Positions 48,321-60,254 of a stretch of 64,000 nt of DNA are shown in pieces. How positions within the stretch are numbered: position 1 is the first letter of the stretch; every line of letters begins with the position of its first letter. The notes under the pieces are model-generated. The model ran no database searches and was not told where the DNA came from. It was given only the letters and a program-made list of their open reading frames with translations. Origin of the DNA: Klebsormidium nitens (Eukaryota > Streptophyta > Klebsormidiophyceae > Klebsormidiales > Klebsormidiaceae); the NCBI GenBank assembly GCA_000708835.1, contig DF237017.1:182157-246156 (forward strand). Reading direction: 5' to 3'. Both the position numbers and the translations under genes were made by a program.

Positions 48321-49018
48321 AGCTTAAGACATCGTACGGGTGAATGGACGGGGAGTGAATCATAGCCTTCTCCGTCTCCGAACTTCCGAAAACAATCTGG
48401 CAGATTACAATCGCAAAGTCGTCGACTGATTGCTCGGTCATTTTCTAGTGTATTCGACTTCGGCGCGTCCTGCAACCTGCGTGTTACGCTGGTCAATTGT
48501 GGATCTGGACAAGTGACATTTCTGACCTGACCGTCAGAGTTGTGTAACGTGGGTCTGTATCTCTTAAGAATGCTCGTACGAGCCAGCCTCGAACTCTCAA
48601 GACAGTGGAAAGGAAACGAGACTTTTTGGCGATGACGCTTTCCCAGCGTCATCGAATATCAGATCTAGCAAACGTGAGCCGCCTGACTGATCGCGCGCAG
48701 ATGGTCCTTTGAGTCGGACATGAGGTGTACGACCTTGGTGAAGAGTATGTAGCAAGATTAGTTTTCACGAGAAATATGATCAAGGCTCCCTCACAATATA
48801 TTGCATAAAGAAGCGTGCTTATTATCTGCCCGAAGCGGTGGTGGGATTCACTAGCACAGGTTAAATCGCACCCTTTTTCCGTCTTTTATGTAACGGTTTG
48901 TACTACTTGACCGATTTGCCCAGAGGCCTTTGCTACAAGGTCTCACTAGTACTGTAGGTTGTTACGCAAGACGGTATCTGCGTTGTTTCTGCTCACAAGA
49001 TCAGACTCCTGTTCTAGA

Positions 49019-49190
49019 TTGGCAAGGAAGTTGTCAAAGTGGGGCGTTGAGCCCCACCGCAAGTAACCCATCTCCGGCTCCGAGCCACCGTGTTTCTGGT
49101 TGTATCTATTATGTGATCGAAGATATGCTCCGGTGTTGCTCAACTTGACCAGCCAAGGAATTGTGTTCCTGTCTTCCATGCATATGAAGA
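49019..49190 (+). repeat. Element type A, copy 2, with perfect GTGGGGC/GCCCCAC stem
   Basis: TTGGCAAGGAAGTT is followed by a perfect seven-pair stem at 49039-49057 around loop GTTGA, then CCGAGCCACCGTGTTTCTGG and TTGACCAGCCAAGG. The order matches 44779 and 58459. Confidence 0.75.
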
Positions 49191-50121
49191 ACCGTACAAG
49201 GAAAGGCCAATATTCGGTCGTTTTTCCGAGCATCCTACGTGCGGAAGTGGGCGCCAACGAAAAGCGTCGTGACTGATCTGCGCTTTGAAAAGAGACTTGA
49301 AACATGTGGTTTTGTTATTGCGATCTGACGGTGGCCCTGGCGCGCCATATGCTATATGTATGTTAGATTGGTCGCTGAATGTGACCCTATGGCGGCTCAC
49401 AGTCTAGAACTCTGGCGGTTTGGTTGCATTTTCCGTTGCGACCGGGCGTCAAGAAGGCAACCAAGTTTCAAGAAAACCAAGTCATCTTCAGGTCGAATCC
49501 AAGTCACTCCCTTGTAAGTTTTCATGAACACGAGTTCGACCCATTTTTCGGAGTAGAACGCTCGATCACCTCTTCCAAGCCTGACTTAATGTATGCTCTT
49601 CCCAGTGCATACTAGGCGCAAGGCGCAGCCGGGGCGTTTTTAAGGAGTGTGCACCTGATTTTGCTTTACGTTTACCCCAATTTTGCCAACGGCCCTTCTG
49701 TTTGAACTACTAAGAAGCGCTTGGGAAGGCTTCTTTGTAGTCGAACGAAGCGAGCTTGGGCGATGACGAGTTACTTGGGTGCGCCCACAGTTTGAGTGTG
49801 TCAGACGGAGCCACATGGCCTCAAATCGTTGCGCGTTCTCGACAAGTGAAACCCAGGACTCAGTTGAGGCTTGGTTGGATCTTGGCAACAGATGAATTGT
49901 CCAACGAATCTGGCCACCCGCAAGAGACACGCCTCACTCAATGCGTGGTATATTTCTTGCTTTTGTTTTCACCTGCCATTAGGTTCCAGTCGGTGGCAAG
50001 TGGGCCCATCGTGGAGGGCAGCCGTAGTCACAACTTGAAGGTGCTAAGACACTGTATGCTAAGTTCAAAGCCAACAATATTCTGGTTGCGGCAAGGACTT
50101 TGGCCATTGGGCTCCAGACAT

Positions 50122-50140
50122 TGGCACCCTCCCGGTGCTA
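50122..50140 (+). repeat. Hairpin TGGCAC/GTGCTA with 7-base loop
   Basis: Six pairs, one of them G-T, enclose CCTCCCG. GCGGCAAGGA lies about 30 bases upstream, and CTGAGCCGCC follows. Confidence 0.65.
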
Positions 50141-50437
50141 GTCTTCACGCTACCCTTGGAGTCTCTCTGAGCCGCCTGTTCGTTTCAGGTTCCGATTGAA
50201 GATCAGCTGGTGATTCTCGCAGCTTCCCTTGAAATTGACTCACGAGTTTTTTCGCAAAGAAAGCCGTAAACAACGAAAACGTAAACGGGCCAAATGACCT
50301 GCTAAACACAATAAGAACGTCTGGCCCCCTTGTTTGCAAAGGCGGCACAAAGTTACACGTGGGTGTACCTTTCTTCTTCGATTGAGCAAGTCTTGCTCAC
50401 TGTCTGAAAGGGAGTTTGCAAGCTCAGACAAGTAGTC

Positions 50438-50700
50438 GGTGGCAAAGAGGACGTCCCGCGCTGGCGTGACATCCCTTCGCCATTCAATTCAACGAAGAAG
50501 TTGTGGACCAAGCCACCTTTTCGTCCTGGGCTGAATAATCACCACTCAACTTGTCGATGGTTAATTGCAGAAACCGGGTTCTGGTAGTTGTTTGGAGATA
50601 CTCGCTGCAACAGCGTGCTTTCGTAAGCGTGAATCCTTTTCTGTTCTGCCACAGCTGTTGTCTCGGATCTTTATTGTCGATCTAATTGCTCGAGGGAATG
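50438..50700 (+). repeat. Segmental repeat unit P, partial copy 3, with hairpin element
   Basis: The arms GGTGGC (50438-50443) and GCCACC (50512-50517) pair; the inner stem is TGGCG/CGCCA. Upstream GACAAGTAGTCGGT matches the 39375 copy exactly. Downstream CAACAGCGTGCTTTCG parallels GCATGCTTTCACGGG-like sequence in copies 1 and 2. Confidence 0.7.
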
Positions 50701-51299
50701 CGAAGTGCCTCGACTTCTTTGCCTGGGGGGATCCTGTTGGAACAACAGAAAAGGGCCGTGGCATTGTGGCACTGGTACCTCCAGCGAGCCGGGCTGAAAC
50801 CCCACAGCCCACCGTTGCAAGGAATGCACTGCACTTCGTTCCTCCGGCGAATTAAGATCGCTTGTACCATCATTCTTCGCTCCCGTCTTGAGTTCTAACT
50901 TTTCTTGGGACTAGGCCTAGTGAGATCCGCTTTGCATGCTGGGGATTTTTGGTCAGCTACTGCGTATCCAAACGCAGCCGACAGGATGCGTGCCGGCGGC
51001 CGCTGGGTTGCTCGCTGCAACACTAGCTGCGGTTGCCTGTACGGCGCTTGAGTCTGCAATTTTGAAACAAGGGCATGGAGGCGAAGCGGAAAAATCGGCA
51101 ATGAGAGAATGGTCCAGGTGCTGTGCAAAAAGCGCCAGCACTGAAAAGTGGACTTCAGTCGAGCCCTTCGGTTTGTGAGATCCTTTGCCTGATTGACAGC
51201 ACGGAAACTTCTTTTCATCCTGCCCGTGTACTCAAAAAGGTTATTGAGCATCGTCCAAATAGAAGGCGGCGACTTGACGTCAGCTGGAACGGCTTGGTT

Positions 51300-52640
51300 T
51301 GAATATGACGAAACCCAGGTCGAATCATAGTCTGACGAGGGCGAATTCGGATCCTGGAGCTGACCACGTGCGGGAGTACTATGAAATTTTTTGGATTGGA
51401 GCGGATGCCTGCAGAGAGTGTGGATCAGCTTTCGCTGGCACAAATTACGCCATGCAATGGTTTTGGAGTGTACCGGAGCCATGCGGCATAAAGCATTGCA
51501 CGTGGAACTGCTTTAAATGCTCCTCCGTCTTCTCTCTTTCGAGAACGAGTCAGCAGCTCACGCCCAAGAAAATCCGTCGGCTTCCTGTGTTTGGTTCGTA
51601 GGTACTCTGTATTGCGCGTCCAATGCGTGGATGTCGTTTGCTGAGTCTCGTGTGATCGATCGGGCTCCATGAAATTCTGGCTTGAATTTCGGAAGTATGG
51701 GGGGAAGGCCTGCACGAGCCAGGCTCTAAAGAAAGTGGCAAGGTGCCAAATTTCCTAAATGATGACGCATTTAAGTGCCACACAACATTTTGCTTCTTGG
51801 AGTGAGCCGCCTCTCGCATCGCAGGCGGGTTCTTCGCATTGAGAAGCATACGACCTAGCTGCATTCGCGTATCGTAGAGATGGCCATCGCCCGACAAAAG
51901 TGGGCTTCCTATTTCCTGCGTTTACAGATCCTCCTTCGACGTGTGGGTCGTCTGGTCAGCTTGGCTTCACATGAATTTTGCAGAGCCCGAGTTCGTCCTG
52001 CTCTGAATTAGGTCGTGACGTACGGACGCATCCGCATGACGTCATCACAGGGCGACCGGTCAGCTGGAGCCCTCACCTGTCGTATCGCCAAGAGACGAGT
52101 ACGTGCCAGCAATTTTTACCCGGAGCATAACACGCTTGTTAAATGGATGAAATCAGGATAATTGTTATTATAATAAGCCAAGATATTGATCAGGTAACCG
52201 CACTGGGACGGGTAGGGTGGGCGCGTATGGGTACGGTGCAGGTAACCTTTTTGGGTCAGGATATTTCGTTTTTGCTGGAGCCAAATATAATCAGCTTGGC
52301 TTCATATGAGTGTCTTTCTTGAGTTCTATTCGTAATGGTGCGGGCGTCTTCGACTGCCCGGTGACACGTCCCTAAGTTACTTACCCGGCAATCTTCGTCA
52401 AGCGCGCGCGCGGAACCAATCTGGAAAGCTTTCCGTGCTACTTTTGAAGCCCCCGTGTTGAGATAGACTCATCGCTGAAATCCAAGTGTTGCAAAGATTC
52501 TTCAAACCGAGTGAAGCGTGCGCTGCGGGCCGGATTATTTACATTTATGACAAAGCCGTGGCGTCAGTCGGAAGCTTCAATATTGCGCGTGTGGCTATGA
52601 TGTACGCACTAATTGGGGCCGTTCCAATGGCTTCACTGAG
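51300..52640 (+). repeat. Segmental repeat unit Q, copy 2
   Basis: Landmarks: GACGAAACCCA..TCTGACGAGGGCGA at 51306, GCTGGCACAA at 51434, GTGGCAAGGT at 51735, CCGCATGACGTCA.CACAGGGCGACCG near 52030, and CGTGTGGCTATGAT at 52588. All recur in copy 3. Confidence 0.8.
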
Positions 52641-53525
52641 AGGCTTGATCTGGACGCCACCTGATTAGGGTTCGACTTTAGGTATCCGAGTCATCTTGAG
52701 CAGCTGTTCATGCTCGGCCGGTTGCTCGTCATGCTTCACCATTTTCACCGGTCTTTCTAGCCATTCATGCATTCTCTGCCTCTTGAAGTTACAAATGCCT
52801 GCAGAATTCGCTTTTGGTTCAATGTTGCAAGTACATTTGAATATGGCACAACGAACGACCAGTTGTGCTTCAATCTTCGCCGCTCGAGTAGTCAGTCACA
52901 AGGCTCGGACGCGCAACCCGGACTATTACGTTAGGCACCGAATCGGTCTACCATCTGCGCTTCTCGGTTACGTCTAACAAGGCGCCCCCTGATAAGGAGG
53001 AAACCGCTTCATTGGATAGGGATGCATTTTGTCACGTGCAACAAACTTGGCAATGACAGTCTGCTTGGGGTGGGCGCGCCACGCATGCGTCAAAGGTGTC
53101 TTATAGAGCCACGTGGCCATCATTACTGTTCATGTTGGATCAAGGCCAGACGTCCACGGAATCTCGCTGAAGTCCCCGGGACAGACTGACAGACAGTGTG
53201 TTCGAACATTAAGCCATCGGGGAGAGCGCCGACTCAATCACCTGATATGCAATATCCATTTGTTTTTGCGTGCTTTATTCTGCGGTACTGCGGGCCGAGT
53301 TGGGTCATTCTTACAGAGCACATATAGATTGTGACTTAGAACAGTGCGTGACTTACTTTCTTGCTAAAATTAGTAAGTGAATCTGCCTGCGGTTCTGTTG
53401 TCGTGCCGCCACTGATCCTATCGTGGAGGGCAGTTTTCACCACTTGAAGTTGCTCAAGGCGCTCATGTACGCTAATATCGCGGCCAACTCGGTTGGATAA
53501 GGATTTGGAAGGAATACCCAGGGTT

Positions 53526-53544
53526 TAGCACACTCTCGGTGCTA
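53526..53544 (+). repeat. Hairpin TAGCAC/GTGCTA with 7-base loop
   Basis: A perfect six-pair stem encloses ACTCTCG. Compared with TGACAC/GTGTCA copies, two stem positions have changed on both arms. Confidence 0.7.
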
Positions 53545-53824
53545 GTACTTGTTGGCGGGTCTTCCTGAATTGGTTACAAGCTTTGATTCAAGGTCAACGG
53601 GGCAAGTTTTTCGGCCGTGGTACTCACCCACCATATTCGTACGAAAGAAGGCGTCGGGAAACGAAACGTATGCAAGGCCCTTCGACCTGCTAAACACCAA
53701 AAAAAGTCTGACCGCGTTGATTGCAAAATGCGGCACGATATCCGCGTCAATGTATCATTCTGCTTCGTTTAAGGAGCTGGGAGTCGTGCTGACTGTCGAA
53801 AAAGTCGATTGCAAGGTCAAAGTC

Positions 53825-53907
53825 GGTGGCGAAGAGGACGTCCCGCGTTGGTTTCATAAGACTTCGCCATTCACTTCGCGATGAGAATATGTGGAACAAG
53901 CCAACCG
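53825..53907 (+). repeat. Degenerate hairpin element
   Basis: GGTGGCGAAGAGGACGTCCC matches the 50438 copy, and AAGCCAACC stands where AAGCCACC is expected. The inner stem is largely lost. Confidence 0.55.
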
Positions 53908-54009
53908 TTTCTTTCTGCGGCCTGCCCTTGTACTCAGGGGACACGTGACCATCGTTAGTAAAAAGCCTTGTCTTTAGGTCATCCGTAACGGCTTCAAGTT
54001 GGTGGGAGT

Positions 54010-55170
54010 TAGACGAAACCCGCCGTGGAACTATACTCTGACGAGGGCGATCCTGATCCTGAAGCTGACCAACGTGCGGAGAACTTTGGAAAGGCTCTGA
54101 GGCAAATGCACGCAAAGAGTTTGGCAATGATTAGCTCCCGCTGGCACAAGTTGCGCCACGCTGCGGATCAGAACGGTACCGGAGCCACGCGGCTTAGAGC
54201 AACGAACTTGAACTACCTACACGGAACCTAATTTTTCCATCTTCAATTCGCTAGGTATGAGTCAGCAGATCACACCCTAGAGACTCTTTGACTTGCTCGG
54301 GCCCGCTTTGGGTTTGTGTGCACCTTTTAAAACTGTCCATCTACGTGTGTGTGATTCGCTCCTTCCGCACAGAATGACCTTCGATGACTCGAGCTTGGAT
54401 TGTGTGGGTCTGCAACTGTTCGAAAGGTCTGAAGGTGCCAGGCTTTGAAACAAGCGGAACCCAGGGATAGCGGCAAGGAAGCGGAACCCAGGGATAGCTA
54501 GTGACACTGTCTTAGTGCCATTCACCGGTGGTTTTCTTGGGAGGGAGCCCCCTTTTGCCTCTTCTTCTGGTGGTTCGTACTGGGGAGACATGTATACGAC
54601 CCAGCTACGCTGGTCGTATGTCGGAGAGATAGTGGTTGTCATACGCGAAAGATGATTTACGTCTTTATTAATTCTACGATGAACAGATCCTCCGTTACTT
54701 CGTGGGCCAGCCTGGTTATTTTGGCAGCCCAACTCTGCGCTGTCGCACATTTTGTTCTGCAATAATCAGGTCGTGTAAGGACGTATCCGCATGACGTCAC
54801 AGGGCGACCGCTCGGTGGGCGCCTCATCTGTCGTGTTCCGCGAGGCGAGGGCCACGGATGATGCTCTCCCCGAGCATGAAACGCTTGTAGTGCGGACTTT
54901 TTCGACCTCCCGGTGACGCCCTAAGTTTGTGCTCGGCGAGAAACTTACTCCTAATACTAATAGCAGTCCGTCCTACTTTTTGACGCCCCTAGTAACTTGG
55001 GGTACAGCTTACAGTTGAGTTGGATTGCAAAGACGACCCCCGACCCTGAGTGAAAGGTTTGAGGACATTTGTGAAACAACACCGGCGCAAAGTTCATCAA
55101 AAGCTTTGCACGTGTGGCTATGATGATTGCACCAACTGGGGCCTCCGCTGCTTCAGAAGGTCTCGCATGT
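54010..55170 (+). repeat. Segmental repeat unit Q, copy 3
   Basis: It matches copy 2 in order: GACGAAACCC and TCTGACGAGGGCGA near 54015-54050, CGCTGGCACAAGTTGCGCCA near 54140, hairpin element 54470-54552, CCGCATGACGTCACAGGGCG near 54790 and CGTGTGGCTATGAT at 55111. Confidence 0.8.
54470..54552 (+). repeat. Hairpin element with internal 17-bp duplication
   Basis: GCGGCAAGGA is followed by TGACAC/GTGCCA (54502-54520) around TGTCTTA, with one mismatch. GCGGAACCCAGGGATAG occurs twice, before and inside the element, so a small recent duplication has occurred here. Confidence 0.6.
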
Positions 55171-56194
55171 TGAAGTCAACTTACCCCGCCTTATCATCCA
55201 AGTTGGTACTTTAGGCCCAGCCAACGTTGGAGTTAACTCTTCCATTATGCTTTACAGATCTAGACTCCGCCTTAAAGCCGCCCTGCCGAGAAAGCCCGTC
55301 TTAACTGCCGCGTCTTTTCAAATTTTCCTTCGCGTTTCACGTATTCCCGAGAAATTGACGAGACGATGATCTTCTGAACCACGCAAAAGCTACTCTTGCT
55401 TATGGGTCGAAGCTAAAGTTCGTCATCATGGTCGAAGCTGGATGTCAGCCTTGCAACGGGAACTAATATTCGACGAACCATTGGTCACGCTCTACCCAAT
55501 TTTTGCGAACGCGCGGATCCGAACATGCACGCTTATTTTTGAACAGGCCAGGACGACCTTATCAGTAGTGGCAATTGACCTTGGCAAAACTGGTACGGTA
55601 TCAAGGGCGGGAACTCCGAGCCACTTCATACCCTCACAACACTTCCATCTGACCTGGCCACGCTAATTGTACTTCATGTGGTGCCTTCCCCAAATTGCGA
55701 TTCTTCCTTCCGTTCCTGCTTCGACCGCTTAGCCTCTTCATAGCCACAGATTCTGAGCTTCCTTTGATTGCTTCCTTCCTTGCTCATGTTTCGCCAAATT
55801 TTTCGCGGGCAAGTCTCCTTCGAGAAGGGGATGCTTCCCGTGCGTGCTTTGAAGCGGGTTTCTCCAGTAGTTCAGATTGTCTTCGAACTCTCGTTTGAAA
55901 AAACTAGTCGCTGCCCGTTAGAGCTCCGATTCGAAAGAACCCATCCACCGCGAAGGGCGTATAATGAGAAAGTACGAACGTTCCGTCGCCAGCGTCAAGC
56001 GCGAAGCGATTGGCTTCTTGGCAGATTTGCACAGCGTTCTCGTGCCCTCATGCAATTTCTCTGCTTTTCTGCTTATCTCTATCTTCAAAGCACGTCACAA
56101 CGAGCCGAAAGTGCAGGTTGTGGAAACAATCTATGCGCGCCCCTTCCACGTACTTGCTAGATCAGACCCCCGACTTAACAGACCCCCGAGTAAA
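55171..56194. other. Stretch without recognisable feature
   Basis: No conserved protein, RNA gene or clear element copy was found. A weak GTGGCAATTG at about 55569 followed by GAGCCAC near 55618 may be a decayed element. Confidence 0.5.
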
Positions 56195-56257
56195 GTGACA
56201 AGGACGTGTTTGAAGTGGGGCGTTGAGCCACACTGAGCACTTGTGCATCTGAGTCAC
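56195..56257 (+). repeat. Covarying hairpin element (outer stem GTGAC/GTCAC)
   Basis: GTGAC (56195-56199) and GTCAC (56253-56257) pair perfectly, replacing GTGGC/GCCAC of the homologous 58459 copy. The inner stem GTGGGGC/GCCACAC around GTTGA has one mismatch. Upstream ATCAGACCCC is shared with 58441. Confidence 0.72.
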
Positions 56258-56889
56258 CGTCTTCTCAGACGTTGCGAATTCTGCAAGAGTGGGGGCAAGT
56301 CTCGGCGTCGCCCAGCTTCAAATGCCACGAGAGTCAATTGTCCGACGAAGGTGACCATCCAGGTCCTTTTGAGAAGGCCGGTGACAAGGCCGTCGTACTT
56401 CCTTTATAGTTGCTCGTGAGTATATATTCCAATGGAATACATGGGAGACATGGGATTCGGAGCGACTGGATATATATTGTGCCCGCTCCCGTTTAAAAGC
56501 TCCGGTAAAAGGCTCCCATTTGAGACCTTGATACGCGGCTGCATTTACAAGATTGCCTCACCGGCCCCATGCAAAGCTGGTGCGCTTGCCCTCTGGGCGT
56601 TCATATCCAATGGTGGTCGGCGTTCAGCTGTCGTGTTTGCAGTCACCTCGGCGGGCTGCCCTCGCAGAAACGACGTGTTCATGATCCTGCAGTCTGTGTA
56701 AATCTGCGGTGTGCGTGCAGAATGAACGGTTCGCTCCAGATCTCGCCGCTAGTTTCAGTCATAGGGGATTGGGCAGATATCAGCCGCATCTGGTTTCTTT
56801 GTCTTCTATTACTTCTGGATTTTGAACGGCGCCCCCAAAATGATAGTGAACTGCAGCTCGGGAAGGAGTGGCACTCGATTGCAGCGAAT

Positions 56890-56924
56890 TTGGCAATGAC
56901 AGTCTGGTTGGGGCGGAGCCCCAA
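56890..56924 (+). repeat. Hairpin TTGGGGC/GCCCCAA after TTGGCAATGACAGTCTG
   Basis: A perfect seven-pair stem (56908-56914 with 56918-56924) encloses only GGA. The lead-in TTGGCAATGACAGTCTG also occurs at about 53049, where the stem is decayed. Confidence 0.7.
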
Positions 56925-57250
56925 GCATCATGTATGGAACAATTCAGTTGAGGAGCCAGGTGGACATCATGAGTGCTCAGGTTCGAGTCAATAGCAGACA
57001 TCAATCAATCATCACTTGGATTCCCACAGCTAACAGTGCATTCAAAGAATGAAGCCGCTCGGAAAAACGTCAATCTGTCCGACTGAACTGCAGTTTCGCT
57101 TCGCTTCCAATTGCAGTCTTTTGCGACCGCCCATTTTCTGTTAATTTTGAAGCAAGCGTACTTTTCGGAACTCACAGAGGACATAAATCGCGTGTACTTC
57201 GTATTCAAGCATATTGCCAGGAAGTGTCATTTTGAGCGACGCTTACCGGG

Positions 57251-57297
57251 GTGGCAAGGATACGCTTCCTCAATCTTGGCAACCTTCCGGTGCCAAG
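57251..57297 (+). repeat. Hairpin element CTTGGCA/TGCCAAG
   Basis: The exact signature GTGGCAAGGA (57251-57260) is followed 14 bases later by a perfect seven-pair stem at 57275-57281 and 57291-57297. Confidence 0.72.
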
Positions 57298-58458
57298 GCT
57301 CGTGGGGATATTGAGTCTTTCTCTACAACACCAAGCAAGCTTTCATATCCGGAGGTGGGTCAAATTAAGTGCAGAGCCCCTACAGCAGAGCGCAAAGTCT
57401 CATGAAGTTTTCAGCATTGAATGTTTGAGAAGCTACGGTAAAGCTGGTGCTCTGTATCGGCTTCAGATGTATGGCGCTGGTATCCCTCCGAATGCATCCA
57501 CCCAATGGCGGCTTTAGAAAAACCGGAATCTACTGCCAGCTGTCGCTGTTTGGTCCACTTAATCTGTCATCGAAAGTGCCAGCTGTCACTGCTTCCAAGC
57601 TGCTTTACTGAGAGAGCCCGTTGAATTGTTCCATCCTTCTTATCTCTTTTGCGACGGTACCTGTACTTCGTTGTATCTATATTCATTTCTGGAAAGGGAC
57701 CTGCCCTTTCAAGACAGAAGCATGCTCCAGTTTTGGACCAAGCAGAGGGGTACTCGTTTCCATGGCGAGGCTGGATTCTGGCCTTACCACAAGCGCTTGT
57801 CGACAAAATAGCGGTCAACCACTGCCCATCCTGGCGAACACACAATTGACCATCATCCGAGTGGCCAGGATGATTTCCTTGATGGCAGATCCACCTCTGC
57901 CAATTGCTCAAGTGTTTTTCGCAAGGGCGCTCCGCGTCCCGAGCCACTTCAGAGAGGCATAGCGTTTGGTGCCTAAATCTAAGTATGCCGGTCCGCTTGA
58001 GTCGCCTGTCTCTCTGCTTGCTTGTTGGCTGGTTGCTAAGGTCCAGCAAAATGGTGACGCGTCTTTTTGGGTTGCTTGTCGGACCGCCCCGACTTGATGA
58101 TATTGCCAGTATTCTGGAATTGTCCCGGTCGCTCTGCTTTTCGCCCTGAAACCCTTTTCAATCATGAAATCCGCTGTCCGGTCTGCACCTTAGTGTTACG
58201 TGCTGTCTGGAGAGAGCTTCGGTCCGCCTGGAAAACGGCGCGGTGAAAAGCCGCACAGGGTGTCACCAGCTCGGCGCGGTCACATGCATGCTTCCGTCAC
58301 ATGCGACAAACTGTGCACTGCTTTTTTGCGCCCTCGTGTGTGTTTCTTCTACGTCTCGGCCAGTTGCTACATTACCTTGCAAGTCGTCCGCAGTTAAGGC
58401 GATAACCAAGGGGATTGCGTGCATGCTCCTCGCTTGCAGTATCAGACCCCGGTTCAAA

Positions 58459-58521
58459 GTGGCGAAGACGTATACGAAGTGGGGCGTTGAGCCCCATGGT
58501 CCCAGTTGGCCTCCGAGCCAC
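58459..58521 (+). repeat. Covarying hairpin element, type A copy
   Basis: GTGGC (58459-58463) pairs with GCCAC (58517-58521). The inner stem GTGGGGC/GCCCCAT encloses GTTGA, with one G-T pair. Downstream TTTGACCAGCCATG matches the other type A copies. Confidence 0.72.
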
Positions 58522-59723
58522 CAGCGTTTCTATTTGTTTCTAGTTGTAAGTTTTCCGTGTTTGGCGGCGAGCTCCACAGCTAGCATTACCATGTTTGACC
58601 AGCCATGAATGTTGTAGTTCGTCCTCTACAAAGTCGACAGTCTCAAAGGATCTTGAGAAGGCCGCTTGGTTGCTCTCTCTCTCCAAGTGGAATCGAAACA
58701 ACGACGACCGGCCTCCTAAGCGATAGGAAGGTGTCTCTGCTTATCCGAAAAAGGCTCTGTCTGCGGATGCCAAGTGTAGTACTGTATCAGTGGCCAAAGC
58801 TGACCTCTACCATCTGGGCGCGAGCAAATTGCGATGGGCGATCAGTCGTACTTGCCGCCACCTACGGCTGCCCTCGCTGTGAACGACCTGCTTGCAAACC
58901 TCTTGCATCGGCAAGTGATCGGGTTCATTAGGACCACCAAAACGAAGTGATCTGCTTCGTGCATTTCAGTAGAAGCGTCACACAAGCCTCGGCGCGCAGG
59001 CGCCAGGCGGCGGGACGTTGGGCCGAAAGTTGCGCGCACCTTCGGTTTGCTTGCTTCGTCTGGTCTTACTCGGTTTCGCTCTTCGGGATGAAAAGGATAC
59101 TGCTTGAAAACGGGTGGCAATGAAGGAGGGAGCTTGGCATGACAAATTTGGGGACGTGGCACCCTAGGACGTCGCTTGTTGAGCTTGCGGAGCCAGATGT
59201 CGATCCGATTACCAATGTTCATGTTTAAATGAAGGCCGAATCGTATGGATCCTCACAGCGAGGAATGCGACCAAAACCTTCAAGCAGCTACTTGGAAGAA
59301 CCTCTACTGAAATGCATTTTACACCGGCTCTGTCTGCTTCTGTTCTGTGGTTGCTGAGCAGTCATTTGCTTCACTGACCAGTTCTATCATACTGCTGCTG
59401 ACCAGGAGAGTGTCTAAGCGCGCGGGACCAGAATCACGAGACAATCCATCAGATCTCACCTTAGTTAATCAGATCCTTTAGGCTAGTGGCGCTTTCCCCA
59501 CTCTTCCAGAGTAACATGGGCCATCAGTGCATCGAGCCGCCTTTTAAGGCGTGTCCCTGAAACAAATCTCAGTTGGCGTTTCGTTTGATCAATCTGCTTC
59601 AATCTACTTCAATCAAGCTGCCCGTTTTGGTTCCGTACGGTGGCCAGTGGGCCAATGGTCACTAACTTTGATGCCCATCGTTACCGATTGGAGTATGTTC
59701 ACACGGCCAGCATAACCTGGAAT

Positions 59724-59820
59724 GTGGCAAGGACAGGGATCCGGTCCGACTCGGGCTCGCAGTTGACACTCTCTCGGTGTCATGACCAGCCTGTTGTGTT
59801 CGGAACTTCTCTGAACCGCC
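59724..59820 (+). repeat. Hairpin element TGACAC/GTGTCA
   Basis: The signature GTGGCAAGGA (59724-59733) is followed by a perfect six-pair stem around TCTCTCG (59764-59782), then CTGAACCGCC (59811-59820). Confidence 0.72.
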
Positions 59821-60254
59821 TGTATCGGATGCAGGGTCTCTCTGACAATGAATGTTACCATGAATTTTGGCAGGGCTGATTGAACTCGTCATCAGTAATT
59901 TGAAGTTTCTTAGCTGGCATGCGTAGAGGAAGGCCTTTTGGGACGAGCTTGCGATTTGCGTTGCTGAACGAAGAAGAGTACGTCTGGCCGCGGTGTTGAC
60001 TATTGCGGTACCACGTGGGCTTCGCTGCACAGACATCCTAAATCCACAGCTTACCTTTCAAGGGATTTCTCAAAATACATTCACTTGAATCGATCTGTTT
60101 CAGAATTGCCAGTGTGCGAAAGAATATCTTTGCTCGATGCTCGTGCTCGGGGCCACTTTTAAGCAGTTCGAATCTGTCGTGCTGAGATTCATATTAGCCG
60201 CGCAAGCGTGCGTCGCTCTAGCGAGCTGCATGAGAGGTTCCGGTTTGAAAAGGG

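Noticed and set aside
54277-54762. Minus-strand open frame of 161 codons
   Set aside because: It lies antisense across a repeat copy. The homologous copy at 51.7-52.1 kb does not preserve the frame.
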